NCBI GenBank assembly: GCA_910586775.1
Contig: CAJUJN010000001.1
Span: forward strand, 124,001 to 188,000
Length of the DNA: 64,000 bases
Direction of reading: 5' to 3'
From: an uncultured Acetatifactor sp.
Lineage (GTDB): Bacteria; Bacillota; Clostridia; Lachnospirales; Lachnospiraceae
The translations under genes were made by a program, and so were the position numbers. Shown here one piece after another: positions 18,725 to 27,717 of this stretch (positions are counted from its first letter, which is position 1; each line of letters starts with the position of its first letter). The notes beneath the pieces were generated by a model. That model searched no databases. It saw only the letters and a program-made list of their open reading frames with translations, and was not told the DNA's origin.

Positions 18725-20029
18725 TCATTCTCCCTGCCCATGTGCATTTTGCCCATGTGCATTCTGCCCATGTGCATTCTGCCTGGGAACATTATCTCGT
18801 GTCTGCCAGACTCGCTTTTCTGCGTCCTGTGTCCTTCCAAAATAATACCGCCGAATCAATTTCTCGTCAGCCTCCCAGAGGATGGCAGCCGTCACTTCAC
18901 AGTCCTGCTGCTGCAGATACTCCAGTACATACTCAAACTTACCGCCCGCATGGCTGCCGGCTTTTACTGCCAGCAGGATCCTGTCAGCCTGACGGAGTGC
19001 AGCGCAGTTTCCCGGCTCCGTCAGGGGAGACGCCACCGCAAACCAGGCGGAGCCCACGGTTTCCGGACACCGTTCTCTCAGTTTTGCAAGAACGGTTTCC
19101 GGCTCCATTCCCTCCTGTACCATACAGACCGCAGTACCGCATCTCCCGGCTACACCGCTCCCGCTTTTTTCCTTCCATGATGTCTCCCGGGTTTCCCTCT
19201 CCGGCATTTCGCCTTCACAGCCTTCCTGGGTTTTCGCTTCATGACGCATCTCCCCCCGGCTCTCCTTCCCGCCGAAAAAATACCGCATATTCTCAGCCAT
19301 TCCCGGGCTCTCCAGGGTTCCCACTGTCCTAAGCCCATACCGTTTCCTGATGGTTCCCGGCAGCCAGATACTGTCATCGCCGGTCTCCTTCAGAAGCAGG
19401 ACAATCACCGCAAAGAAGCCGGACAACAATGCACTGAGAATCACTGCCCGGCCCACACGGACATCCGGAATCACCTCCTCCGCCCGGCCCGGGTCTATCA
19501 CCGACACGGAACGAATCTCCTGCAGGGAGAAATCCTGCGTCATCACCTGGTCCACGGCCCGCAGAATCCTTTCCGTTCTGGCAGACTCCTCCGTAGTAAC
19601 CGTTACCGCCGGCACTCTGAGATCCGACCATACGAATGCCTCCAGGCTCTCCGCCAGCTCCTGCTCCGTCAGTTCATCTTCTCCTGCAAGACGGGACTGC
19701 AGCATTTCCAGGAATACCTGCGACTGCATGTAAGTATTCCACGTCATCGCGTTGATATAGCTTGTCTGCAGTTCCGCCTCGCTGTCCACATTATACTCTA
19801 CTCTGTACACGGAAGTTGCTGCAAACAGACTCTCGCCGCGCAGCAGGACATTCTTCACATAATATCCCCCGCCGAAGACCAACACCCCCAGAAATGTCAC
19901 TGACACGATTACCGGAAGCCTGTGCAGCATCCGCAGCACCGTCAGGCGCAGGTCAAAAGGCTCCTTTCCGTAGTACCCTTTCCAAAGATTTCTGCCGTCA
20001 GGCTGTGTAGCTGATTCTTTCCCTGTCAT
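18725..20029 (-). CDS. Wzz-like polysaccharide co-polymerase with degenerate kinase-like tail
   Basis: 434 residues. A first membrane helix (about 40-58, LPVIVSVTFLGVLVFGGGYY), an extracytoplasmic stretch with EVIPDVRVG before a second helix (about 192-212), as in CpsC/CapA chain-length regulators. The cytoplasmic part resembles a tyrosine-autokinase fold: ADRILLAVKAGSHAGGKFEY is like the ADxVILVVRAG segment of BY-kinases. However, no Walker A (GxxxxGKS/T) is visible, so it is unlikely to bind ATP in the usual way. The tail ends in three copies of QNAHG encoded by a 15-bp tandem repeat. It overlaps the sugar-transferase stop by 4 bases. Confidence 0.8.
   Translation of the reverse strand: MTGKESATQPDGRNLWKGYYGKEPFDLRLTVLRMLHRLPVIVSVTFLGVLVFGGGYYVKNVLLRGESLFAATSVYRVEYNVDSEAELQTSYINAMTWNTYMQSQVFLEMLQSRLAGEDELTEQELAESLEAFVWSDLRVPAVTVTTEESARTERILRAVDQVMTQDFSLQEIRSVSVIDPGRAEEVIPDVRVGRAVILSALLSGFFAVIVLLLKETGDDSIWLPGTIRKRYGLRTVGTLESPGMAENMRYFFGGKESRGEMRHEAKTQEGCEGEMPERETRETSWKEKSGSGVAGRCGTAVCMVQEGMEPETVLAKLRERCPETVGSAWFAVASPLTEPGNCAALRQADRILLAVKAGSHAGGKFEYVLEYLQQQDCEVTAAILWEADEKLIRRYYFGRTQDAEKRVWQTRDNVPRQNAHGQNAHGQNAHGQGE
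18735..18783. repeat. 15-bp tandem repeat, three units
   Basis: Units of TGCCCATGTGCATTc/t at 18735, 18750 and 18765 plus a partial TGCC. In frame on the minus strand it encodes (QNAHG)n at the end of the Wzz-like protein, so copy number can change without breaking the frame. Confidence 0.9.
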
Positions 20030-21486
20030 TCTTCGTCCTTCCTGCCCTGCGCTTCCATCTTTTTCCGCTTTTCCTCCCGCAGAGCCGTGATCTGTTCATC
20101 CTCTATGCCCTCCGTGCTGTCCGGCCAGAACAAAATCTTCAGGGTCAGCATCATCAGCTTGAGGTCCAGCCAGACGGAGTAATTTTCAATATAAGTCAGA
20201 TCCAGTTTCAATTTGTCATATGGAGTCGTATTATATTTTCCATATACCTGCGCAAAGCCCGCCAGTCCTGCCTTTACTTTCATACGGTACGCAAATTCCG
20301 GCATGACCTCCAGATACTGTGCAATGATTTCCGGCCTCTCCGGCCTGGGACCGATAAAGGACATATCCCCCCGCAGGATATTAATCAGCTGAGGCAGTTC
20401 GTCAATCCTGCACTTCCGGATAAATTTTCCGATGGGCGTAATGCGGCTGTCATTTTTGCTGGCAAGCCTTGCCACCCCGTCCTTCTCCGCATCCGTTTTC
20501 ATACTGCGGAATTTTAAGATATGGAATTTCCGTTGGTCCAATGTGCAGCGAACCTGTTTATACAATATGGGACCGCCGTCATACAGCTTGATCAGAACCG
20601 CAGTTATCAGCATAAACGGCAACGCAAATATCAGCAGAATCAGCGCACATAAAATATCAACGGCCCTCTTCATAAATCTCTGTTCCACGGTAAGGCTGTA
20701 CTCCCGGGTGAGGAGCATGGGGCTGTCAAATACATGGAGTTCCTCCGCCCCCATGAGGATGACATCTGTAATCTTCGGCAGCATATAAACCCGGATGGAA
20801 TGCCCATAGCAAAACTTGATCAGCGGCGTCCTCTCTTCCACGGATATATCGCCGATCAGTACCGCATTGCATTCTCCCGCCTCATAGAACTCCAGGATCG
20901 ACCTGCTGACCTCCTCGAATCCTTCTCCGGCATGTATGGTTCTGGTTATCACGTACTTGTCTTTACGGCTCTCAAATTTGGCACAGATTCCATCAATGGG
21001 CCTGTCCCCGTGAATCAGCAGCAGCCTGCGGGGCGGAAATATAAGCCTGTATATCCGGTTTGCAATGTTAATATAAATCACAACAACTATCGTCTGCGTA
21101 ACCATCATAAATATGAAAATATGCGGTACGAACAGCTGGGCTGCCATCACGGAAAGCTCTCCGTAAATAAACACATTCGCCATCAGTGTGGCAAATACCT
21201 GGGAGAAAATAATTTCCACATTTTTCAGATACCCCAACCGCATTCCCCCATACATGGAAGAAAGCAGAAACAGCACCACCCCATAAATCGTTATTTCCAA
21301 CATATTGCCCTTAAACCAGAGTTTCTGTAAATCCTCCACCAGACTGCCCCGGAAGTGATACATCCAGCAATAGGCAAACACACCCACTTCCAGGCCGAGA
21401 CAGATTGTCGTCAGTCCTAAATTGATCAGCCGCTTGAAGCTTTCCCGCTTCTGCAGCTTCCTTTTTTCGCTGGTATTCATTCTCAA
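20026..21486 (-). CDS. Polyprenyl-phosphate sugar-1-phosphate transferase (WbaP/CpsE-like)
   Basis: 486 residues. Four to five N-terminal helices, a Rossmann-like middle part (RRLLLIHGDRPIDGICAKF), then a membrane anchor and the catalytic bacterial sugar-transferase domain. That domain has KRAVDILCALILLIFALPFM, GGPILYKQVRCTLDQRKFHI, LKFRSMKTDAEKDG, KCRIDELPQLINILRGDMSF and IGPRPERPE. It starts glycan assembly by moving a sugar phosphate from a UDP-sugar to undecaprenyl phosphate. The start is a TTG at 21486, with AGGAGG eight bases before it; the next ATG (21480) would be too far from that site. The stop overlaps the Wzz-like start by 4 bases. Confidence 0.93.
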   Translation of the reverse strand: MRMNTSEKRKLQKRESFKRLINLGLTTICLGLEVGVFAYCWMYHFRGSLVEDLQKLWFKGNMLEITIYGVVLFLLSSMYGGMRLGYLKNVEIIFSQVFATLMANVFIYGELSVMAAQLFVPHIFIFMMVTQTIVVVIYINIANRIYRLIFPPRRLLLIHGDRPIDGICAKFESRKDKYVITRTIHAGEGFEEVSRSILEFYEAGECNAVLIGDISVEERTPLIKFCYGHSIRVYMLPKITDVILMGAEELHVFDSPMLLTREYSLTVEQRFMKRAVDILCALILLIFALPFMLITAVLIKLYDGGPILYKQVRCTLDQRKFHILKFRSMKTDAEKDGVARLASKNDSRITPIGKFIRKCRIDELPQLINILRGDMSFIGPRPERPEIIAQYLEVMPEFAYRMKVKAGLAGFAQVYGKYNTTPYDKLKLDLTYIENYSVWLDLKLMMLTLKILFWPDSTEGIEDEQITALREEKRKKMEAQGRKDEE

Positions 21487-21515
21487 ATTAATTTCCTCCT
21501 AATCAGGGTTCCGCC

Positions 21516-22274
21516 CTATATCCGCCGCTTCACTGCCCTGAACGCCCAGAAACAGAAATGATATGCGCTGCGGGGCAGGCTTAAGCCTTCCGACCTGCGG
21601 TACAGATTCCATATGCGGCGAATGGCCTCCAGTTTGTTGGAGGAAAGGCTCTTTCCTGCCCTGCGGTATCTCACCAGATTCTCATCCAGCCCGTATGCGG
21701 TATACCCTTCCCGCAGCACCCGGAACCATAATGCCGAGTCTTCACTTTTGACAACAGGCATTTCCAGCTTCTCTCTGCCGATTTTTTTCGTGTCAAACAT
21801 AACCGTGGTAGTAAAAATGGTTGTATTGCTCAATGCCTGCCTGTAACTCAGGGTCTCCGGCACATGTACTATCTTTCCCGTGCCCCTGCCCTGCTCATCC
21901 GCGAATTCGTAGCCCGTAAATACAAAAGCGGCATCTTTTTCCTTCATAAATGTCAGTTCCAGCTCCAGCTTTTCCGGCACCCACAGGTCATCCGCATCCA
22001 GATAGGCGATATACCTTCCCCGGGCTTCCTGCAGTCCCCGGTTTCTCGCTCGGGCGGCTCCCTGATTATAGGGCTGCCTGATGATACGAATCCTGGCATC
22101 ACCCGCTTTATCTATATATCGATTTATTATATCCATTGTTCCGTCTGTTCCGCAATCCTCCACCATGAGCAGCTCCCAATTCTCATAAGTCTGCGCGGCC
22201 ACACATGCAATGGTTTCTTCTATATATTTTTCCGCATTGTACACAGGCACAATGATACTGACCAGTCCATCCAT
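21516..22274 (-). CDS. Family 2 glycosyltransferase
   Basis: 252 residues, GT-A only. MDGLVSIIVPVYNAEKYIEE, LLMVEDCGTDGTMDIINRYI, QGAARARNRGLQEARGRYIA and YLDADDLWVPEKLE are the expected nucleotide and metal motifs. SEDSALWFRVLREGYTAYGL holds the acidic catalytic-base region. This resembles capsule glycosyltransferases that add the second sugar after the initiating transferase, which is encoded 29 bases downstream. AGAGG lies 6 bases before ATG 22274. Confidence 0.9.
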   Translation of the reverse strand: MDGLVSIIVPVYNAEKYIEETIACVAAQTYENWELLMVEDCGTDGTMDIINRYIDKAGDARIRIIRQPYNQGAARARNRGLQEARGRYIAYLDADDLWVPEKLELELTFMKEKDAAFVFTGYEFADEQGRGTGKIVHVPETLSYRQALSNTTIFTTTVMFDTKKIGREKLEMPVVKSEDSALWFRVLREGYTAYGLDENLVRYRRAGKSLSSNKLEAIRRIWNLYRRSEGLSLPRSAYHFCFWAFRAVKRRI

Positions 22275-22304
22275 ACAAATCCTCTTTTGAGCCTTTCAAG
22301 CCAA

Positions 22305-23276
22305 TCATTGTATCACAAACAGATAATAGCCTTCCAACACCTCAGCGCCGGTTCCCAACGCCGTTTCCATACGGGCTACTGCTTCCTCGGAAGACTCTGC
22401 CGTAATCATAATACAGTTAACCCCCTGCTCCAGGGCCTTCCCCACACATTCCTCCAAAGTAACCATCTGCTTTGCCGAAATCCCGCTCCCCGGCTGCCCG
22501 GATTCCGTATCTTCCGCTTCCTGCAGGACATCCTCCGTCTCACCGGACCGTGCTGCCGCCGAATTAACTCCGTCCGTCTCACCGGCCCCCGCGTCCTCCA
22601 ACAGTTCTGCCTCCATGTCCGCCTCTCCCGTCATGCTCAGATTCTCCATCCATTGTTCCATCATGACAGTATCTTCATTATATATATCATAAGAATACGC
22701 ATTCAAAAAGCCGTCCCAGATATTCCTGCCATAGGGAAGCAGGATACCCGCATCCTTCTCTCTGGCATATTCCATAATCTCCCTGGGCGCCCACAGGCAA
22801 AGCCTCTCTCCTGCCCCCCTTCCGGAAAGCCGTTCCACCACAGAATAAGCCCTGGCCCGTTCTTCTTTCCGCTCTTCCCTGTCCCATACAGATTTGCCCA
22901 GGCTTCCGCAGAACAGGAGAACTGCCAGCATAAGCAGCGTTACAGGCAGAACCTTCTTCCACTGTCCGGCATTCCCGGCCCGATACTCTGTCCAGAAAAC
23001 CGTCAGTCCGAAAGCCGTCACCGCCGTCACCGGCACCAGACTCCATATCCACTCATAATTATAAAACTTTGTCTGGTACAACATCAGCACGGCGGCCGTC
23101 ATCGGCAAAATGCAGCAGACCGTCATAACGGAAGCGTACAGCAGGAGCGCCCGCTGCTCTTTCTGTTTTCTGCCAAACCACAGAAAAAGCAATACCGCCA
23201 TCAGCAGCACCGGCAATTTCCCGTCGTCCGTATAGCCTGTCCATCCGGACCATGCATTGTAAAGAAACTCTGTCAT
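22305..23276 (-). CDS. Membrane protein of unknown function in the polysaccharide locus
   Basis: 323 residues, not recognised to a named family. The N-terminal half holds four or so hydrophobic segments (LPVLLMAVLLFLWF, ALLLYASVMTVCCILPMTAA, IWSLVPVTAVTAFGLTVFW, KKVLPVTLLMLAVLLFCGSL). The C-terminal half is soluble, acidic and repetitive in Glu/Ala (about 215-265). It contains APREIMEYAREKDAGILLPY and NAYSYDIYNEDTVMMEQWME. It ends in a hydrophobic GYYLFVIQ. It sits between the DUF6077-like gene (97-base gap) and a GT2 gene (30 bases), so a role in the glycan locus is likely but untested. Confidence 0.7.
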   Translation of the reverse strand: MTEFLYNAWSGWTGYTDDGKLPVLLMAVLLFLWFGRKQKEQRALLLYASVMTVCCILPMTAAVLMLYQTKFYNYEWIWSLVPVTAVTAFGLTVFWTEYRAGNAGQWKKVLPVTLLMLAVLLFCGSLGKSVWDREERKEERARAYSVVERLSGRGAGERLCLWAPREIMEYAREKDAGILLPYGRNIWDGFLNAYSYDIYNEDTVMMEQWMENLSMTGEADMEAELLEDAGAGETDGVNSAAARSGETEDVLQEAEDTESGQPGSGISAKQMVTLEECVGKALEQGVNCIMITAESSEEAVARMETALGTGAEVLEGYYLFVIQ

Positions 23277-23373
23277 CTTATCTCTCTTACCTCATACTGT
23301 TTTCCACGAAACCGCATAACCTTAAGACAAATGTCATGATATGCTTATCGGGCATCTGCTCTTACCATATCCT

Positions 23374-24309
23374 TTATTTCCTTCTCATCGCTGCGGTACC
23401 GGTTTCCCTGAAACAGTGCTGCAGGATTCCCATTCCCAGTAAAAACGGCATACAGACGCCGCAACCATATAAGGTCCATACGATGCAGGCTTCTGCCGGA
23501 ATGCACAGGGCTGCCAAAAGCCATCTTTTTCGAAGACACAGAGAAAGGAGCCATGGCAGGAATACCAGGTTCCGGATTGTGACGCCCATCCAGCCGCCGC
23601 ACAATAGCTGAAATCCATCCATTCCGGCTTGATACGCTCCCACCCATATAAGCAATGACACAATTGTCATAAAACAGGCGCGCTTTTTTCGGTAAGTGCC
23701 TTCTTCCGTCTTCGGGAAAAGCGAAAACGACAGCAATGTAAATGCTGTATAACTGCTCACAAGGGTTACCGCCGGAATTACCTTCCATACCACGGTCATG
23801 GGCGACAATCCCGTCAGTTTGGACAGACTGGCATAAAGAGTGGGCAGGCACAAAATCTTCAGCCTGGAGGGTATCCCCTGGGTATAGGGCAGCCCTGTCA
23901 TGGGATTCACCTGATAAAGGGCATCCGTCGCCAGGAAGCTTCCCACTGTCTCTACTGTCATATCTCCCTGGCGGTAATTCGTATCTCCCGTACAGATAAA
24001 AACAAATTGTGACAGAACCATCACCCCAAATACCGCATACATCCAGCCCTCTGCCGGACTCTCAAAGCAGGCCTGCCTGACAGACGTCCCGTCCTCCCTC
24101 CGAAAAAAACGCTTTTCCGAACGCATTCTGTATACCAGCAGCCCTGCACCGCATCCTGCCAGCACAGCACCCGCAAGCCCGGCAAAAACCATGGCGCACC
24201 TGCCGAAACTCCATCCAAAAACTGTCGCAGCCAAATGAGCCGCAGCAGCCAGTCCAATCACAATAATCTCTCCCGCAATCAGGTAATCTCCAAACAATCT
24301 CTTTTTCAC
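23374..24309 (-). CDS. Polytopic membrane protein, DUF6077-like
   Basis: 311 residues from GTG 24309, which has AAAGGGG eight bases before it. The longer frame to ATG 24342 begins inside repeat A2. About eight membrane segments are seen. The conserved stretch GDTNYRQGDMTVETVGSFLA ... TDALYQVNPMTGLPYTQGIP recalls DUF6077 proteins of Lachnospiraceae glycan loci (recognition from memory, so tentative). The layout (long periplasmic loop, many helices) would fit a GT-C type enzyme or a transport accessory, but no catalytic motif is plain. It is the first gene of the leftward glycan run. Confidence 0.65.
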   Translation of the reverse strand: MKKRLFGDYLIAGEIIVIGLAAAAHLAATVFGWSFGRCAMVFAGLAGAVLAGCGAGLLVYRMRSEKRFFRREDGTSVRQACFESPAEGWMYAVFGVMVLSQFVFICTGDTNYRQGDMTVETVGSFLATDALYQVNPMTGLPYTQGIPSRLKILCLPTLYASLSKLTGLSPMTVVWKVIPAVTLVSSYTAFTLLSFSLFPKTEEGTYRKKRACFMTIVSLLIWVGAYQAGMDGFQLLCGGWMGVTIRNLVFLPWLLSLCLRKRWLLAALCIPAEACIVWTLYGCGVCMPFLLGMGILQHCFRETGTAAMRRK

Positions 24310-24325
24310 GCCCGCTGCCCCTTTG

Positions 24326-24427
24326 TATACTCGTGAGCGCATTCATTTGCCGCTTTCTTGTTCAATGTTGCGGCAGCGCTCACTCGTTATACATTTAGAT
24401 TGGCAAATGTTTTTGGCCGTGAGTATA
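24326..24427 (+). repeat. Interspersed structured repeat, copy A2 (most complete)
   Basis: 102 bp. Ends TATACTC (24326-24332) / GAGTATA (24421-24427). Stem GTGAGCGC (24333-24340) / GCGCTCAC (24376-24383). A second dyad CATTTGCC (24344-24351) / GGCAAATG (24402-24409) could pair instead, and a GCCGC/GCGGC hairpin lies within the first loop. Confidence 0.85.
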
Positions 24428-24505
24428 AAATGCGCCCGTCTTATTCCGATACCATCATTTTTTCCAGAATAAAGTCATTTTATCATATTTATCCAATTAA
24501 GTCCA

Positions 24506-24538
24506 TAAAAGCAGCCGGATTTCATCTGGCTGCTTTTA
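24506..24538 (-). terminator. Intrinsic terminator after the Spo0A-like gene
   Basis: Perfect 11-bp stem TAAAAGCAGCC/GGCTGCTTTTA with a T-rich arm, 50 bases after the stop. The A/T-rich arms would let it work in both directions. Confidence 0.8.
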
Positions 24539-24588
24539 TTCCCGCAGTAAGAAGCAAGTCTGTCTCCAGTTGCCTCTTTTGTATATTG

Positions 24589-24966
24589 TTACATGGCCTT
24601 AATATCAAGCCGAACTTTATCTGCAATACGTGCAATATACTCACTGTTTGTAGGTCTGTTTCTGCCTGACGACGCTGAGTATCCGAACATTTTTTCAAAA
24701 GTTTCCTCATTCCCCCTGGTCCACGATACCTCAATGGCATTGCGGATGGCTCGTTCTACCTTCTGGTCCGTCGTCTTAAACCTCCGGGCAACAGTGGGGT
24801 AAAGCAGCTTGGTTACGCTGGTCACCACCTCCATGTCCTTTCCGGTCAGTAAAATGGCATCCCTTAAGTAATGATATCCCTTCAAATGTGCTGGAACTCC
24901 TACGTCTAACATAATTTCAGTAATATATTTCTCAAGTTCATAATCCTTTATAGCAGTAATCTCCAC
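24589..24966 (-). CDS. Stand-alone Spo0A C-terminal DNA-binding domain protein
   Basis: 125 residues that match only the output domain of Spo0A: EKYITEIMLDVGVPAHLKGY, HYLRDAILLTGKDMEVVTSV, YPTVARRFKTTDQKVERAIR, NAIEVSWTRGNEETFEKMFG and RPTNSEYIARIADKVRL. Full Spo0A is about 265 residues with an N-terminal phospho-acceptor domain. None is encoded here: a GTG start at 24966 with AAAGGGG seven bases before it and stops upstream limit the protein. It should bind 0A-box DNA without phosphorylation control, acting as a competitor, a constitutive variant or a regulator of nearby genes. An intact terminator and ribosome site suggest it is expressed. Confidence 0.88.
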   Translation of the reverse strand: MEITAIKDYELEKYITEIMLDVGVPAHLKGYHYLRDAILLTGKDMEVVTSVTKLLYPTVARRFKTTDQKVERAIRNAIEVSWTRGNEETFEKMFGYSASSGRNRPTNSEYIARIADKVRLDIKAM

Positions 24967-25112
24967 ACGAATTCCCCTTTCTGATGGATTGCTGCTTCTT
25001 TACTGCGGGACATATATAAATATTGCCATATATGCTATAATGATAAGCTCTGTCATTGCCGCCTGTCTCCAGGCTTTCAGAATACTACAAGCCACAAGTC
25101 ATTCCATAATGC

Positions 25113-26042
25113 CTAAAACTGCTCTTTCACCAGATATATCGGCCGCTTCTTCACTTCCATATATGTCTTTGCGAGATATTGCCCCAAAATACCTGTACAG
25201 AAAAACTGTACGCCGCTGGTCATCAGTATAATACACACCAGAGACGGCCACCCCGATACCGGGTCTCCGAATATCAGCTTACGGACAATGATAAAAATAA
25301 TCATCAAAAAAGCGACTATACAGAAAAATACACCCATGACTGATGCCAACATCAATGGCACCGTGGAAAAAGCAGTTATCCCGTCCAGGGAATACAAAAA
25401 CAGTTTCCAAAAATTCCATTTCGTCTCCCCTTTGACCCGTTCCACATTTTCATATTCAAGCCATTTGGTCCTGAAGCCTACCCATCCGAAGATCCCCTTG
25501 GTAAACCTGTTGTATTCCTTCATGGCAAGGACGGCATCCACCATCTGTCTCTTCATCAGCCGATAATCTCTGGCGCCGTCCATAATCTCCGTCCTGGATA
25601 TCCTCTTCATCAGCCTGTAAAACATCCTGGCGAAAAAGCTTCTCACCGGCGGCTCTCCTTTCCTGGAAACCCTCCTGGTAGCCACCGAGTCATATCCCTG
25701 CTCCATATAGGAAAACATTTCCGGCAACAGAGAGGGCGGGTCCTGAAGATCCGCATCCATCAGTACGACGTAATCGCCGCCGGAGTTTTCCATACCTGCA
25801 AACATAGCCGCTTCCTTCCCGAAATTCCTGGAAAAAGAAACCAGATGCACGCGCTGGTCTTTCTCCCTGAGCCGCTTCACCTCCGCAACCGTCTCGTCCC
25901 CGGAACCGTCATCCACATATATTATTTCCAGAGAAAGATTATTCTCTTCAAAGAAACTTTGATTCTTTAACAGCGCCTCATAAAAATACGGCACGTTTTC
26001 TTCTTCGTTATAGCAGGGCACTACAACACTTAACAAGCTCAT
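25113..26042 (-). CDS. GtrB-like polyprenyl-phosphate glycosyltransferase
   Basis: 309 residues. SLLSVVVPCYNEEENVPYFY, IIYVDDGSGDETVAEVKRLR, VSFSRNFGKEAAMFAGMENS and VVLMDADLQDPPSLLPEM give a DPM1/GtrB GT2 domain. DYRLMKRQMVDAVLAMKEYN and FGWVGFRTKWLEYE follow, then two long membrane helices (about 230-262 and 272-295). It makes polyprenyl-P-glucose or a similar lipid-linked sugar, used by GT-C enzymes outside the membrane; two such large polytopic proteins are encoded at 58.8-62.3 kb. AAGGAGG is 10 bases before ATG 26042. Confidence 0.92.
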   Translation of the reverse strand: MSLLSVVVPCYNEEENVPYFYEALLKNQSFFEENNLSLEIIYVDDGSGDETVAEVKRLREKDQRVHLVSFSRNFGKEAAMFAGMENSGGDYVVLMDADLQDPPSLLPEMFSYMEQGYDSVATRRVSRKGEPPVRSFFARMFYRLMKRISRTEIMDGARDYRLMKRQMVDAVLAMKEYNRFTKGIFGWVGFRTKWLEYENVERVKGETKWNFWKLFLYSLDGITAFSTVPLMLASVMGVFFCIVAFLMIIFIIVRKLIFGDPVSGWPSLVCIILMTSGVQFFCTGILGQYLAKTYMEVKKRPIYLVKEQF

Positions 26043-26407
26043 AGCATTTCTGCCTCCTTACCAACAGGGCGCAACTTTTATCTATAGTATACATATTTCA
26101 TCTGCAATCCGCAAGCCTTGAATTCTATTTTCGCACGAATTCCCCATAACTCCGGCTATTGTGCGGTTTATACCGGCAGACTTTAGAATTCGTATAGCAT
26201 TTTCCAGGGCTGCAAAAGCTATAACTATAAATAATTCTTAATTTTCCTGACATTCAGATGACTGAAAATGTTTTTTATGGTAAAATGTTGAAAAAAGTGT
26301 ATAATAGATGCATAGAAGATAATATGATGACTGATATCATCACGATTGCTGACATCACCGCCATAATCGATCCGAAACAGTGTGATCCATACGACAGGAG
26401 AGTAATT
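26043..26407. other. Divergent intergenic region, 365 bp
   Basis: Separates the leftward GtrB-like gene and the rightward DUF3048 gene. A TATAAT at 26300-26305 on the plus strand is a likely -10 for the latter, though its -35 is poor. No gene is evident; an in-frame extension of the DUF3048 reading back to 26258 lacks a signal peptide. Confidence 0.5.
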
Positions 26408-27559
26408 ATGAAACAGCTTAAAATACTACCATTGCTTTTAGCAATCATCATGGCATTTGCTGCATGTGCCCATGCAGAAGACACACCCGACCCAATCATT
26501 CCCGAATCCACTCCTTCTTCATCTGTTACTGATGCTCCGCCTCCCTCTCTCCCCGGCTCCGCGTCCCCCGAGGTTCCAACGGAAGACGACTCACAGCCGC
26601 CCAGAGAAGGCATGGTGCGCAGCAGGCTGACCAACGAATGGGTTGATAAGGAAGTTGCCAACGTACGCCCCATAGCAGTGATCATCCCCAACGAAAGCAA
26701 TGCCATCCCTCACTATAATCTTTCCAGGGCCTCCATCCTCTATGAGGCGAATGTGGAAGGGCGCATGACCAGGCTGATGGCAATATGTGAAGACTGGCAG
26801 GGCCTGGACAAGATCGGAAACATCCGCAGTCTGAGGACTTATTACGCCTATTGGGCTTTCGAATGGGATGCCTTTCTCGTGCATCTGGGCGGACCGTTCT
26901 TCATCAATGACCTGATTGCGCAACCGAATACTCAGTATATCGACGGTCTCGTAACATCCGATCAGGCTGCATTTTCACGTACTACAGACCGATCTTCTCC
27001 TCACAATGCATATACGGACGGACCGAGCCTGACAGGCGTCATCAGGAAAAAGGGATATTCCCTGAGCTACAGAGGGCTGGCTGACAGCGAGCACTTCCGC
27101 TTCGCTGTCAAGAAAAATCCAAACACACTGAGTCAGTATGACAAGAATGCCAAGAACGCCATATACATCGACATGTCAGGCTGTTATCCCCTGACCAGAT
27201 GTTATTTTGAATACAATGAAAAAGACGGGCTTTATTATCGTTCCCAGCACCTGTCAGGCAGCACCGACGGACCTCACATCGACGCCGCCACCGGCGAACA
27301 GCTTTCTTTTAAAAACATACTGATACAATATGTGAAATATGAAGACCTGGGAGAAGGCTATCTGGCTTTCCAATGTCATGACACCACCAGTGACGGCTGG
27401 TTCTTCACTAACGGGAAGGGCATACATGTGAACTGGGAAAAAGAAAGCGACTACGGTGCCACCAGGTATTATGACGACTATGGCAACGAAATCGTTCTGA
27501 ATACGGGCAAAACCATGATCTGTATCGTAGAGGAAGGCGACAATTTCACTTTCCGCTGA
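26408..27559 (+). CDS. DUF3048 domain lipoprotein (YerB-like)
   Basis: 383 residues from ATG 26408, with AGGAGAG five bases before it. The signal MKQLKILPLLLAIIMAFAAC ends in a lipobox Cys. After a Pro/Ser-rich spacer come RPIAVIIPNESNAIPHYNLS, ASILYEANVEGRMTRLMAIC, IGNIRSLRTYYAYWAFEWDA and DRSSPHNAYTDGPSLTGVIR, all hallmarks of DUF3048. The C-terminal part (NILIQYVKYED to YYDDYGNEIVLNTGKTMICI) is the DUF3048_C region. Its function is unknown; YerB in Bacillus is a surface lipoprotein. It is a single gene closed by a shared terminator. Confidence 0.93.
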   Translation: MKQLKILPLLLAIIMAFAACAHAEDTPDPIIPESTPSSSVTDAPPPSLPGSASPEVPTEDDSQPPREGMVRSRLTNEWVDKEVANVRPIAVIIPNESNAIPHYNLSRASILYEANVEGRMTRLMAICEDWQGLDKIGNIRSLRTYYAYWAFEWDAFLVHLGGPFFINDLIAQPNTQYIDGLVTSDQAAFSRTTDRSSPHNAYTDGPSLTGVIRKKGYSLSYRGLADSEHFRFAVKKNPNTLSQYDKNAKNAIYIDMSGCYPLTRCYFEYNEKDGLYYRSQHLSGSTDGPHIDAATGEQLSFKNILIQYVKYEDLGEGYLAFQCHDTTSDGWFFTNGKGIHVNWEKESDYGATRYYDDYGNEIVLNTGKTMICIVEEGDNFTFR

Positions 27560-27668
27560 TTGTCTGCTGTGGAATTCCCCTTGCTACGGGCAGACAGCAA
27601 TGCCTTTCTATGCCGGCTCCCGGAAGTTGCTCAGGTTTTACATTCAAATGCCTGTGACAGGGCATGAA

Positions 27669-27700
27669 AAAAGCGGTCGGAATCTCATCTGACCGCTTTT
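27669..27700. terminator. Bidirectional intrinsic terminator
   Basis: Stem AAAAGCGGTC (27669-27678) / GACCGCTTTT (27691-27700). It lies between two convergent genes (DUF3048 rightward, HPr leftward), with A- and T-runs on both sides. Confidence 0.88.
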
Positions 27701-27717
27701 CTATATAGTTTCTTATA

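Noticed and set aside
22305..24309. The two adjacent membrane genes as one split gene
   Set aside because: Each has its own plausible start and N-terminal membrane segments, and they are 97 bp apart. I found no bridging frame that would join them.
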